Source: a virus. Taken from it: DNA of 64,000 nucleotides. Below the pieces are notes generated by a model that had not been told where the DNA came from, ran no database searches, and saw only the letters and a program-made list of their open reading frames with translations. Below, piece after piece: positions 56,375 through 64,000 of the stretch (position 1 is the first letter of the stretch; every line of letters starts with the position of its first letter). Location of the stretch: the IMG/VR virus record IMGVR_UViG_3300037502_000580, positions 23,452 to 87,451 of that record; one strand, written 5' to 3'. A program made the translations under genes and the position numbers.

Positions 56375-59177
56375 GTTTTAGTGACTCCGTTAGCTGGTCG
56401 GCACTAATAAAGTCTTCCTTAGAGCAGTCAAACACATACACCGTAGTTGGTAAGCCGGGTATTTTGGTGCCTTTACCCATGCGCTTCTTCACGGTATTGA
56501 GGTAGATCTCGTCGTTTTCCAGTGCCTTTAGCACATCCTTTAGGGTGACTCGGCGCTCTACGCAGAACTCTTTTAGCTTCGACGCGGCTATAAACATCTT
56601 CTTGGTGTCAGGCTCGATGCGTATCTGCAGGTCAAACTTCGGCTCTACTATCGGCAGTTGGTCCATACCTGTACGTTTATCCACTGCATCGTTAATCACG
56701 AGGATGCGGCCTCGGTTCTCATTTAAGAACTCGCCTATCACGCTAGTTTGGTCAGTAGCCGGAGGTTTAATCTCCCTACGCATGGTGGAGAACTCGTTGA
56801 CCATCCACTTGAACACCCGACCAATGTCGATGTCTATCAGGCCAAGCCGACGAGCAATCATAGCCCCTGCGATGTTACAGGCGGCGATACCAGACCAGAA
56901 CCGCTCACGACCGCTAAACTTTACCTTCTGGTCTATGATCTTCTGGCACTCCCTGACCATGTCCACGGCTTCTTCTAGGTTGCCTACCAGCCACTGCAGA
57001 TAGATACGCCCAGCGTGCCCATAGTTGCTGTATAGCTTGGGGAATAATTCATCAGCCTGTGTCTTAGAAATGATGGTGTTCTCTGGGATTTGGTACTCCA
57101 CCAGCCGCATCAGTTCGCCGTCGGGTGTTGAAGATAGCGTGGTTAACCTGTCGTAAAACGAAGCATTTGATGTGGCTACCGCTATAAGTGACCACTTAGA
57201 TGTGTTTATGCGCTCTGCGTTCTCATTTGATTTTAGTCTCCCCCGTGCCCTGCCCTGCGATATTGCGTACAGCAAGTCTGATAGGTCGTCGGCAGTCATC
57301 TTCGTAATCTCGTCGATGCTGACCGGCAGGTTGTTCATGATGCCGAGTCTGTTGAGTTTCATGTTCATCGTGTCACGCCAGATAAGCATTTGCTCTTCTG
57401 GGTGCCCATACACGCTGTGCATGGCTAGGGCTACGGTGGTCTTACCTGTACCAGACCGGTTGTTGATGAGGTTAATTACGGCACCCTTTAGCTGTAGGTG
57501 CGTGAGCAGCGGGGAACCAAACGCCGTGAAGAAGCCAAAGGCATGGGGTTCTAGACCTTCGCCGTCATAGATGTTGACCACTTCTTTCCATGCTTCTAGC
57601 GTACCAACGGGGGTCATGTACTCAGACAGGGTAGACGTTATCGATGAGGGTGGGCTGTATCTGACGCCGTTAGGGGTGATCTCTTGGTCGCCAATGATGA
57701 ACTTGCGATTCTTCTCGGCCCAGCCAAACTGCAGACGCATAATCTCAACTCCTCTTTTGTATTGCATGTCTTTAACGAACGCCGCGATGTACTGCATGAT
57801 GGAGTCCATCTGTTTCTGTAGGGCTACCACTCCATAGAATGCCAACCGGTCGCGTAGCTTTTCTTTTGTAAGCAGGTCGGTCTGCGGCAGTGCAAATTCT
57901 CTTAGTCCGTCACGTGGGGTATGTAGCCGAAGCCATATCGTGTCGCCCCTGTTTGGGTCATACAGCCGCTTAACGATGTAGAGGTCATGGTGATAGATGA
58001 GGACGGGATCTTCATCTTCAACTGCCTTGTACACACCACCGTTCTTGCCCCTAAAGTATGGCTTGGGGAACGGCGGTATCTTGGTGTTGTCCTCTATCTC
58101 TTCTTGTGCTTCTTCAGCCTCGGCTTCAACTTCTACCGGCTCCGGTATCGTGTTGTCGGTAGCCTCGACAATCTTCTTGCCTAGCGCAATAGGCCCAACA
58201 ATCTTGCCTTTGTTTGGGCACCCGTCACACCCGCCTGGGTTCCACTTCTCAAACGTGCCGCACTTCTGTGGGCCACCGGTATCTTGGGCCTTCTTTATGG
58301 TTGTCTGATAGTTATAGTCTGAGTGCCGCTCAGATATCTTGTGTATGGCTTCATGCCTATCTTCGCAAGCCCATGCCACTGACAGCCCCGCGCGCCACAA
58401 GTTGTAGTCAACGGTGTCTTGTTCTGTAGCAATCTTGGCAATCTGAGCACAACCTTTGCCTTTGATGGTCTTGGCGATGATAATCTTGAACCAATTCTCT
58501 TGGTTGCCAGCCAGCGCCTTGGTCAGTTCGTTCTGCTCAAATCTCGGTATGTCGAACTCTGGCGGTGCAATAAGCACGCCCAGCAGATTCTTAAAGTCCT
58601 CGTAGCCGATCTCTGGCTCTAGGCTCAGTATTGTTATTGGGCGCTTGCCGCCCTCTTTGCGGTTAAAAGTCTCTGGTACCCGCAGGACAGATGAAGGATC
58701 TGATGTTCTAGAACGATCTTGATGTAATTCATGCTCTTCGCACAAATATTTTAATCTCTCTGCTACCGGTAGCCAGTCGGCCCTGCTGATGGTTTCCTTC
58801 AGTCGCCAGTAGACATGGATGCCCCGCCCAGAGTTAACCAGCGTAGGCTTAGGTAGTTTGAGTTTCTTGCAGAAGGTCTTTAACGCCAACAAGGCCGACG
58901 CCTGATCAGGGTAGGGTTTTCCCTCACCGCAGTCTAGGTCAATCCAGAATGCCTTTATGTATGTAGCGTTATTGGTGGTACGCCTAGTCGGTGTCTCGTA
59001 CTTAGCGCACGCGTAGTAGACCTCGTAGTTCTCTTCTGTCAGGTAGGCAAACTCTTCTGCACACTCTTCTAAGGTCTCAAAGAATTTTTGCCGAGGTGGT
59101 TTCCCTGTCTGTAACCCGACCGTGCAATACACGCCCTCTGGAGGAAGTATTGCCGACAGTAGATCTGTAGTTGCCAT
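56343..59177 (-). CDS. Primase-helicase (AEP-like primase plus superfamily 3-type ATPase)
   Basis: 944 residues. The N-terminal primase-like domain has FWIDLDCGEGKPYPDQASAL with a D-x-D (about 72-78) and NSGRGIHVYWRL. A Cys cluster CGTFEKWNPGGCDGCPNKGK lies near 308-325. The C-terminal ATPase has Walker A NRSGTGKT (near 573-580), ISIDEITKM-type Walker B and a helix-turn-helix-like tail. It primes and unwinds phage DNA and is the main replication protein seen here. ATG 59177 follows AAGGG. No DNA polymerase is present in the window. Confidence 0.85.
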   Translation of the reverse strand: MATTDLLSAILPPEGVYCTVGLQTGKPPRQKFFETLEECAEEFAYLTEENYEVYYACAKYETPTRRTTNNATYIKAFWIDLDCGEGKPYPDQASALLALKTFCKKLKLPKPTLVNSGRGIHVYWRLKETISRADWLPVAERLKYLCEEHELHQDRSRTSDPSSVLRVPETFNRKEGGKRPITILSLEPEIGYEDFKNLLGVLIAPPEFDIPRFEQNELTKALAGNQENWFKIIIAKTIKGKGCAQIAKIATEQDTVDYNLWRAGLSVAWACEDRHEAIHKISERHSDYNYQTTIKKAQDTGGPQKCGTFEKWNPGGCDGCPNKGKIVGPIALGKKIVEATDNTIPEPVEVEAEAEEAQEEIEDNTKIPPFPKPYFRGKNGGVYKAVEDEDPVLIYHHDLYIVKRLYDPNRGDTIWLRLHTPRDGLREFALPQTDLLTKEKLRDRLAFYGVVALQKQMDSIMQYIAAFVKDMQYKRGVEIMRLQFGWAEKNRKFIIGDQEITPNGVRYSPPSSITSTLSEYMTPVGTLEAWKEVVNIYDGEGLEPHAFGFFTAFGSPLLTHLQLKGAVINLINNRSGTGKTTVALAMHSVYGHPEEQMLIWRDTMNMKLNRLGIMNNLPVSIDEITKMTADDLSDLLYAISQGRARGRLKSNENAERINTSKWSLIAVATSNASFYDRLTTLSSTPDGELMRLVEYQIPENTIISKTQADELFPKLYSNYGHAGRIYLQWLVGNLEEAVDMVRECQKIIDQKVKFSGRERFWSGIAACNIAGAMIARRLGLIDIDIGRVFKWMVNEFSTMRREIKPPATDQTSVIGEFLNENRGRILVINDAVDKRTGMDQLPIVEPKFDLQIRIEPDTKKMFIAASKLKEFCVERRVTLKDVLKALENDEIYLNTVKKRMGKGTKIPGLPTTVYVFDCSKEDFISADQLTESLKHEDSRDQLQH

Positions 59178-59274
59178 AGCCGCCCTTGCGCCGCAGAAAA
59201 AGGTAGGGCGTCAGGAGGGTGCGGCGTACTCCCTCTTTTCGTTCCGTCGAACTAGACGCCCGATGCACTAAACG

Positions 59275-59511
59275 TTAAATCGCTATCTTATCCAGTAACT
59301 TGTCGATCAGCTGTACATGCTTAGTACGCGGTGACGCCTTGCCCGTAAACCACGTGTATATCGACACTCTGCTAACTCCGAAGTACGACGCAACATCTTG
59401 TACTGGCACATCTCGGGCTATGCAGAACCGCCCCAGCCTTACGCCGGGGTTGTCGGTACTGGCTTCTCGATTAGCTTTTATTACCCTGGCACTGTAGCCA
59501 CGACCGTCCAT
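59275..59511 (-). CDS. Small HTH (Cro/CI-like) protein
   Basis: 78 residues. LGRFCIARDVPVQDVASYFG then VSRVSIYTWFTGKASPRTKH is a clear XRE-type helix-turn-helix, with a C-terminal helix LIDKLLDKI. The ATG at 59511 overlaps the upstream stop (TGATG). It could bind the CTTGAC palindrome at 60868-60882 and regulate its own operon, by proximity only. Confidence 0.75.
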   Translation of the reverse strand: MDGRGYSARVIKANREASTDNPGVRLGRFCIARDVPVQDVASYFGVSRVSIYTWFTGKASPRTKHVQLIDKLLDKIAI

Positions 59512-60407
59512 CAGTCATCATCCGTAGCCCAGTTACCCATGATGGATGCAAGGTCAGGTTTGGGCGTAGGCTCTGCGGCGGCTTTCTTAGTGCGCTTGGT
59601 AGGTTCTGGCACAGGTGATTCCTCTTGTGCCTCGGGCTGGGACTCCTCAGTTTCCACCCTTGGTGTAGGTGCGGCTAACTTAGCTTTAGGCTTATCTGCC
59701 TGATATGCAGTCATCACAACAGCTTGCTTAGCCTCAGATGTGTTGCCTTGGCGCTTGGCATCTTCCCATTGCTCACGTGTCAGGAAGCCTACGGCACGGA
59801 AGGTAAGTTTGGGCTGATCGCTATCCTCGTCCATCTTCATCTCGGTAACGATCATGTTTATGTTGTAGCCCTGCGATGCAACGTACTTGGCATACTGCTC
59901 AAACGGCATAGCGTTAGTGTTGTCGCTCTTGCCGAAATAAGACTTAGAAGGCAGGATCAACTGATAAACGCTACCACCAATGTCGTCGGCTAAGACAACA
60001 GCCAGACGCTTTTCAAACCGGCACGCACGGCTGTCGCCTTGCCCAGAACCCTTGATGTTCTTGGGGCAGTCTTGGCAGTTAGAGTGCTGAGGCGTCTCAA
60101 TACTTGCGTCAGGCTTCTCGCCATCATTAGACCAGCAGTCAGGCGGTGCCGACTCTCCAGGCACGTAAGAACCAGCATAGAACTTACGAGACACGTAGCG
60201 CGTACCGTTGACGACCACAATGTTCATAGCGTCAGAGTTACTCTTCGTGATCTCTTCGCCGTTTACTACCAGACGGAACCGCTTGCCACGGATAGAGATG
60301 CGCTTCAGCCCGGTGCTACCACCGAGGGCTTTGGTCATGTCATCTAACTGTGCCTCTTTAGCATAGTCAGGGACGGCTTGTTGAAACAGGCTAACTTCGT
60401 TTGCCAT
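59511..60407 (-). CDS. ssDNA-binding-like replication protein (tentative)
   Basis: 298 residues. The N-terminal part (LKRISIRGKRFRLVVNGEEI) and a Cys cluster (PDCWSNDG, HSNCQDCPKN, CRFEKRL) could bind zinc and DNA. A beta-rich core follows, then a Pro/Lys/Glu-rich linker and an acidic tip NWATDDD. An OB-like core plus flexible linker and acidic tail is the layout of SSB proteins. Location between primase and helicase supports replication. Not confirmed by a recognised family. Confidence 0.6.
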   Translation of the reverse strand: MANEVSLFQQAVPDYAKEAQLDDMTKALGGSTGLKRISIRGKRFRLVVNGEEITKSNSDAMNIVVVNGTRYVSRKFYAGSYVPGESAPPDCWSNDGEKPDASIETPQHSNCQDCPKNIKGSGQGDSRACRFEKRLAVVLADDIGGSVYQLILPSKSYFGKSDNTNAMPFEQYAKYVASQGYNINMIVTEMKMDEDSDQPKLTFRAVGFLTREQWEDAKRQGNTSEAKQAVVMTAYQADKPKAKLAAPTPRVETEESQPEAQEESPVPEPTKRTKKAAAEPTPKPDLASIMGNWATDDD

Positions 60408-60418
60408 GTGGCTCTCCT

Positions 60419-60808
60419 TTATTTACGACGGATGGTAACTGCGTATTCCCTGTCGATGTTAAGCCCAGCAGGCTTAAGATCAGGGTGCTCTTCTAAAAAC
60501 TGCTTCATGTTTGTCTGGTGGATACGGCGCTCTAACAACTCCATGGCCTCGTTCTCACGTATGAACTTGTGCATGGCTTCCCAATCGTTAGTCCAGAACC
60601 GCTGTTTGATGGTGCGGTACGCCGTGCCATGTGCCGTACGAATACTCTCGGCACCGGTCTCTTTACAGATCTCGAGTATCTGCTGTGCTACTACCTGCAT
60701 CTGCTCATCGATCTCGTTTATTTGTTGCTCCATATCTTTTTTGATGGTGTCTTTCGTATCACGCATCTTGATGTATATGGATACTAGCTGGTCAGCTGCG
60801 ACTTCCAT
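60419..60808 (-). CDS. Coiled-coil replication-module protein (Gp157/Gam-like, tentative)
   Basis: 129 residues. A long coiled coil (KDTIKKDMEQQINEIDEQMQ) precedes GAESIRTAHGTAYRTIKQRF, WTNDWEAMHKFIRENEAMEL and a C-terminal LEEHPDLKPAGLNIDREYAV. The layout resembles Gp157 and Gam-like proteins that modulate nucleases, but the match is by shape. It is the first gene behind the promoter at 60854-60881. Confidence 0.6.
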   Translation of the reverse strand: MEVAADQLVSIYIKMRDTKDTIKKDMEQQINEIDEQMQVVAQQILEICKETGAESIRTAHGTAYRTIKQRFWTNDWEAMHKFIRENEAMELLERRIHQTNMKQFLEEHPDLKPAGLNIDREYAVTIRRK

Positions 60809-60853
60809 GTACTTCTCCTTTAAAAGTTTCTCGGCTCTGCGTCCGATGAGGTT

Positions 60854-60881
60854 ACTATAACATCAAACTTGACTTTGTCAA
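60854..60881 (-). promoter_or_regulatory. Sigma70-type promoter of the primase operon
   Basis: On the minus strand TTGACA (60881-60876), 16 bp, TATAGT (60859-60854). It is near-perfect, lies at the 3' end of the helicase gene and precedes the coiled-coil gene by about 45 bp. Confidence 0.8.
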
Positions 60882-60882
60882 G
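60868..60882. promoter_or_regulatory. CTTGAC-N3-GTCAAG operator palindrome
   Basis: A perfect 6-bp inverted repeat with a 3-bp spacer covering the -35 box, so a bound repressor would block the promoter. Confidence 0.7.
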
Positions 60883-62431
60883 TATTAATTTCTTTCTGAT
60901 ACAGGTCTACGAGTTTCGTATGTTGGTCTAGTTTGTTCTGTAGCATGTTGTAGAGGCGGTTCTCTACGGGGCTACCCGTGACATGCACAACAGTCATGGG
61001 GTTCTTCTGCCCTTGCCGGTGGATACGTGCGTTAGCTTGCAAGTATGTCTCTATTGAAGTGACGGGTGCGTACCATATCACAACATTAGCCGCCGTTAAA
61101 GTGACACCGTGTGATGCCGCCTGAGGCTGGATGATAAGCACCTTAGGGTCTTCACTCTCTTGAAACCGCTTAAAAATTTCTGTGCGCTTATTGACAGTCA
61201 CATCACCGTTGATGATCTCAGACGTAATGCCATTCTTGGTCAGGTAGTCTTTTAGAAGCGTAATGGTGTGGGTAAACGGCACGAACACAAGCACCTTATG
61301 GCTGGCCTCTTCTATGACCTCGAGGATGACGCTAAGCCTATTAGACACGTCAAACTCCATGACGCTACCGCTGTCGGTGTAGACAGCACCGCCTGATATC
61401 TGTAGCAGCTTCGACAGGTTAGTAGCCGCATTGACAGAACTTACTTCTTCGCCAGCAGCTACCAGTAGCATTTCTTTCTTGAGAATCTTGTAGTACTTGT
61501 CTTGCTGTGCCGTCAATGGTGCAACGCGGTAGGTATACGTAATTTCGGGCAGGTCTATGCACTCTTCCTTGGTAAACCGTATGGCTGGCTGTAGCGTATC
61601 GAATACGACCTTCTGTGCGTTAGGCTTCGGTATCCACTTAAACCGCGTGATGTTCTGCATCACCATGTCACGGAACGCACCAAAGAACTTAGGCGTATTG
61701 TCTGGCACGCACATCTTGGCTAGGCCAAACGCATCTGTAGGGTTCTGCGCCGCAGGTGTGCCGGTCATCATCCATAGCCATACATCAGGGCCAATGATCT
61801 TAGCCATGGCTTTCCAACGCTTAGTTGTTACGTTCTTGTACGCGTTAGCCTCATCGATGATGACAAGATCGAATCTGCCGTCGGCTTTTATGTCATCTAC
61901 AACGACCTCGACACCATCGTAGTTGATGATGACGAACTCTGCATTGCTCTTAATAACTTCTTTACGCTTGGTTCTGGTGCCGTGCGCTATGCCTACAGAC
62001 CGGTGTACCGCACACTTAAATAAGTCTGACTGCCATGAGGCTTGCATAATAGACAGAGGGCATACGACTAGAACCCTACGCACCGCACCGATAGTCATCA
62101 GGTAGTCAGCCGCCCAGATAGATGCGGCAGTCTTGCCGGTGCCCTGTTCGTTAAAACAGAAACTTCTCTTGTGTAGCGTGAGAAAGGATGCTGTGTCTTT
62201 CTGGTGTTGCATCGGAGGGTAAGCACCGGGCCAACCATAGTCACGCACTATCGTAGACGGTACGTTCTTAATTTTTAGCTTACGCAGTATCTGGGCGGTG
62301 TCTAAGTCCCAATGTACTGCTACTTCGCTTACCTCTCCTTGCCTTACAACCTTGCTCTTTTTTATGCTCTGTATGATCCGGTCTGGATGCTTGGTGCGTA
62401 TCAACAGAGCTTTGTTATCGATAATTTCCAT
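60878..62431 (-). CDS. SNF2-type helicase/translocase (superfamily 2)
   Basis: 517 residues. Walker A NEQGTGKT (94-101), Walker B IIDEAN (191-196), motif III MMTGTPAAQNP, motif V-like LIIQPQAASHGVTLTAAN and motif VI QANARIHRQGQKN are all present. These match RapA/SNF2-like phage helicases that move on double-stranded DNA during replication or repair. The stop TAA at 60878 lies within the promoter of the next unit. Confidence 0.9.
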   Translation of the reverse strand: MEIIDNKALLIRTKHPDRIIQSIKKSKVVRQGEVSEVAVHWDLDTAQILRKLKIKNVPSTIVRDYGWPGAYPPMQHQKDTASFLTLHKRSFCFNEQGTGKTAASIWAADYLMTIGAVRRVLVVCPLSIMQASWQSDLFKCAVHRSVGIAHGTRTKRKEVIKSNAEFVIINYDGVEVVVDDIKADGRFDLVIIDEANAYKNVTTKRWKAMAKIIGPDVWLWMMTGTPAAQNPTDAFGLAKMCVPDNTPKFFGAFRDMVMQNITRFKWIPKPNAQKVVFDTLQPAIRFTKEECIDLPEITYTYRVAPLTAQQDKYYKILKKEMLLVAAGEEVSSVNAATNLSKLLQISGGAVYTDSGSVMEFDVSNRLSVILEVIEEASHKVLVFVPFTHTITLLKDYLTKNGITSEIINGDVTVNKRTEIFKRFQESEDPKVLIIQPQAASHGVTLTAANVVIWYAPVTSIETYLQANARIHRQGQKNPMTVVHVTGSPVENRLYNMLQNKLDQHTKLVDLYQKEINT

Positions 62432-62724
62432 TATGTGTTTTTCTTAACTGAACCGTCTGAGTTCCGTTTAAATGATCTGTTGTTGCTGGCGCTTACGACA
62501 CGCAGGTTAGACTTAGAGTTAGAACCGCCTTTAGACAACGGGCGCTTGTGGTCGATGTCCTTGCCTTCGCGCTTGTCGGCCTTACCGTTGCCGTTGTTGT
62601 CGGTGCCGTTCTTATCCATGTGATATCTGGCACGCTCTCTGGTAGCACGGGACTTCTTTTCGTCACGCGCTTGTTGCTGTTCCCATTCTTTCTTATACGG
62701 CCTAGGCTTATTAACGTAAGGCAT
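62431..62724 (-). CDS. HNH-like endonuclease (small)
   Basis: 97 residues. A basic N terminus precedes YHMDKNGTDNNGNGKADKRE and KDIDHKRPLSKGGSNSKSNL, RVVSASNNRSF. IDHKRPLSKGG and the later N-x-x-R-S-F are the H-N-H core in a compact form without the CxxC knuckles. It may nick DNA in replication or packaging. Overlaps the helicase start by one base. Confidence 0.7.
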   Translation of the reverse strand: MPYVNKPRPYKKEWEQQQARDEKKSRATRERARYHMDKNGTDNNGNGKADKREGKDIDHKRPLSKGGSNSKSNLRVVSASNNRSFKRNSDGSVKKNT

Positions 62725-62757
62725 GTTGCACCTCCATAGAGAAAGTTCAATTTTACG

Positions 62758-62955
62758 TTAGTCTTTTATCTTGTAAAGAAGCACATTGCCTTGGTAAAAC
62801 TTATCCACAACTTGTTTCTCAACGAACTTATTTAAGGCTCGGGCCACAGACGGCTGAGACACGATGAAATATTTAGCCAACTGCTTAGATGTCACTGGGC
62901 GCTTATGATCTACCAGATAGTCCCATACCTTCTCTTCAATTGTTCTCACTCTCAC
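62758..62955 (-). CDS. Small winged-helix protein
   Basis: 65 residues: IEEKVWDYLVDHKRPVTSKQ, LAKYFIVSQPSVARALNKFV and a wing KFYQGNVLLYKIKD. This is a MarR/ROK-type minimal winged-helix. GTG 62955 (or GTG 62949) overlaps the end of the DUF3310 gene by about 20 bases. A candidate regulator of the right arm. Confidence 0.65.
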   Translation of the reverse strand: MRVRTIEEKVWDYLVDHKRPVTSKQLAKYFIVSQPSVARALNKFVEKQVVDKFYQGNVLLYKIKD

Positions 62956-63232
62956 ACTCCTGTATTAGTCGGTTCAGATACCACTGTGCCTTCTTGAGAT
63001 CCTGCAGTGCATCATCTTTGTAACCCGTGCGGCTCAGATACTTTATCGCCGTCAGACGTAGATGCCCCTTGAACTCTTCGGGTGTTGACTTAGCCTTCAT
63101 GTAGTCAATCGTCTCAATGCCACCAACTTTGTAGTGGGGCGGGTGGTTGACTGCATCCACTGATACTTTGTAAGGCACACCGCTTACTGCTAGTTTTTCG
63201 TCAGTGTATGGTGCGGTTCTAACCATAGTCAT
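62936..63232 (-). CDS. DUF3310 protein
   Basis: 98 residues. VNHPPHYKVGGIETIDYMKA, FKGHLRLTAIKYLSRTGYKD and LQDLKKAQWYLNRLIQECES match DUF3310 (phage nucleotide-kinase-associated, SaV-like) proteins, where NHPxHY and the K-Y-x-x-R helix are diagnostic. ATG 63232 is chosen because AAGGAG lies 5 bases upstream. Activity is unproven in the family. Confidence 0.85.
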   Translation of the reverse strand: MTMVRTAPYTDEKLAVSGVPYKVSVDAVNHPPHYKVGGIETIDYMKAKSTPEEFKGHLRLTAIKYLSRTGYKDDALQDLKKAQWYLNRLIQECESENN

Positions 63233-63234
63233 AG

Positions 63235-63519
63235 CTACTCCTTCACTGGTTGACGTTCGGCCCACATGTTCATGCAGGTCTGCTCCAATTCTAAACTGGG
63301 TGGGTTAGTCTTGATTGCATCCTTCAGCCCCATGCGGTACGCCTCTACAACATCTTTCGGCATATGCACTGCGCTAGGATCTGGGGAGGCTGTCAGTCGG
63401 TCAAACACAAGCACCACCAACAGCATGACCATAGCGCCCAAGGCGGCACCCATCCAGTACGACCCGTTCTGTATTCGTTGAGTGTTAAAAATTTGATGTC
63501 CGTTGCTGAACTCATCCAT
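63235..63519 (-). CDS. Small single-span membrane protein
   Basis: 94 residues. A hydrophobic segment (YWMGAALGAMVMLLVVLVFD) at about 21-42 is followed by a soluble part (DVVEAYRMGLKDAIKTNPPS). The ATG at 63519 overlaps the stop of the upstream small gene. The soluble end probably faces the periplasm or cytoplasm; function unknown. Confidence 0.65.
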   Translation of the reverse strand: MDEFSNGHQIFNTQRIQNGSYWMGAALGAMVMLLVVLVFDRLTASPDPSAVHMPKDVVEAYRMGLKDAIKTNPPSLELEQTCMNMWAERQPVKE

Positions 63520-63670
63520 TGTTCTTCTCCTTTGGGTATTCCGTCCACGCGCCGGGCCGTTCTCCGCTAACCATCAGCTTTGGTAACGTCAGCGTTTGAA
63601 TTAGTAGCGCATTTTGTTTGACGATCATCGTGTTGATTTCAAGAATTCTTTGTATCTGGTCTTGCGTCAT
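63512..63670 (-). CDS. Small hypothetical protein
   Basis: 52 residues, MTQDQIQRILEINTMIVKQN then ALLIQTLTLPKLMVSGERPG. The first 35 residues are a hydrophobic/amphipathic helix. It overlaps the next gene start by 8 bases, like the rest of the operon. No family seen. Confidence 0.5.
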   Translation of the reverse strand: MTQDQIQRILEINTMIVKQNALLIQTLTLPKLMVSGERPGAWTEYPKEKNNG

Positions 63671-63674
63671 GGAC

Positions 63675-64000
63675 TCATCCACCGTTCTTCTCCTTTAGTT
63701 TGGCTTCGACGGCTTCAATCAAATAAACACCCCAATCCCTAGTCCTTAATAATTCCTCATAATCATCATCAGTCAGCCCAACCCATTCACGCTTTGGTGG
63801 TGCGGTGTAGAGGGGCACTGTGTGGTGCAGGTCAGGACCTGTCCGCACTTTCATGTCAAAGTTTTGCAGGTCGAATGAATTGGCCCACGCCACCGGCTCA
63901 TGTTCATCTTTTACGATTTCATCAACACGTTCTTGTGATGTGTCGTCGGCATCGACAAGTGCTTGGCGTAAAACGGCAATGGCTTCACCGTAGTAATTTT
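63675..64000 (-). CDS. EPVAW...PLYTAPP phage protein, 5' part outside window
   Basis: The frame is open to the window edge, so the N terminus is missing; 108 codons are visible. It contains EALV-like AVLRQALVDADDTSQERVDE, then EPVAWANSF and HTVPLYTAPPKREWVGLTDD. The EPVAW and PLYTAPP pair is a hallmark of a widespread proteobacterial phage family of unknown role. A GTG at 63893 is in frame, but coding clearly continues upstream. Confidence 0.7.
   Translation of the reverse strand, partial: NYYGEAIAVLRQALVDADDTSQERVDEIVKDEHEPVAWANSFDLQNFDMKVRTGPDLHHTVPLYTAPPKREWVGLTDDDYEELLRTRDWGVYLIEAVEAKLKEKNGG

Noticed and set aside
1-64000. Closed circular genome
   Set aside because: Joining 64000 to 1 does not continue the two edge genes in a common frame, so the window edges are not a genome junction.

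Overview
The window looks like one contiguous tailed-phage genome segment, probably a podovirus of a Gram-negative (most likely proteobacterial) host. The evidence is a P22-type set of virion genes: terminase, a large portal, a coiled-coil scaffold, a gpT-like capsid protein, two adaptor/connector-like proteins, no tape-measure or major tail-tube gene, and a run of large internal virion proteins. Strong AGGAG-type ribosome sites, a Rap1a/Tai4-like periplasmic protein and an EPVAW...PLYTAPP protein also fit a proteobacterial host. I see no integrase, DNA polymerase or phage RNA polymerase. Both edges cut through minus-strand genes, so the genome continues beyond the window.

Region 1 (1-13,603, minus strand) is an accessory/early arm of about 30 mostly small genes. 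They appear to form six transcription units. Each unit is preceded by one copy of a promoter-like element (GGAACT[T/A], 15-16 bp, GTC), which has the geometry of an extracytoplasmic-function (RpoE-type) sigma promoter. The arm also holds 20 perfect copies of a 13-bp palindrome, GTCAC-N3-GTGAC. These lie both between genes and inside genes, where they are usually read as His-x-Val-Thr. None was found elsewhere in the window. Two promoters abut a palindrome directly. This is the strongest candidate for an undescribed system: a stoperator-like or partition-like operator array. Its gene content includes a MoxR AAA+ ATPase, a metallopeptidase-VWA protein, a DUF3150-like protein, a VRR-NUC nuclease, a degenerate HNH protein, a duplicated gene pair and several tiny winged-helix proteins. 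At 11,165-11,470 a nested, almost perfectly symmetrical AT-rich inverted repeat is centred near a second palindrome type (GTTTACA-N3-TGTAAAC); it is an origin-like locus.

Region 2 (13,604-14,033) is a 430-bp divergent control region. It contains a foldable three-way junction and a TATAAT six bases before the terminase start codon, suggesting a leaderless late mRNA.

Region 3 (14,034-56,098, plus strand) is the late morphogenesis operon. In order it holds terminase subunits, portal, GroES-like co-chaperonin, scaffold, capsid, an intrinsic terminator and a promoter-like site, then an island of small Lys/Gly-rich proteins. Adaptors, repeat-rich fibre/spike proteins, a lysis cassette (holin-like gene, 3TM holin, a chain of mini-ORFs, M15 peptidase), a tail/stabilisation protein, a 2OG beta-hydroxylase, a GNAT-like protein and three internal virion proteins follow. 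The last is a 2395-residue polyvalent protein with an HExxH site.

Region 4 (56,098-64,000, minus strand) is a replication/recombination arm: primase-helicase, small HTH protein, an SSB-like candidate, coiled-coil protein, SNF2-type helicase, HNH protein, winged-helix protein, DUF3310 protein and small membrane or unknown proteins. A sigma70 promoter overlapped by a CTTGAC-N3-GTCAAG palindrome sits at the end of the helicase gene, and an intrinsic terminator closes the operon against the convergent late operon.
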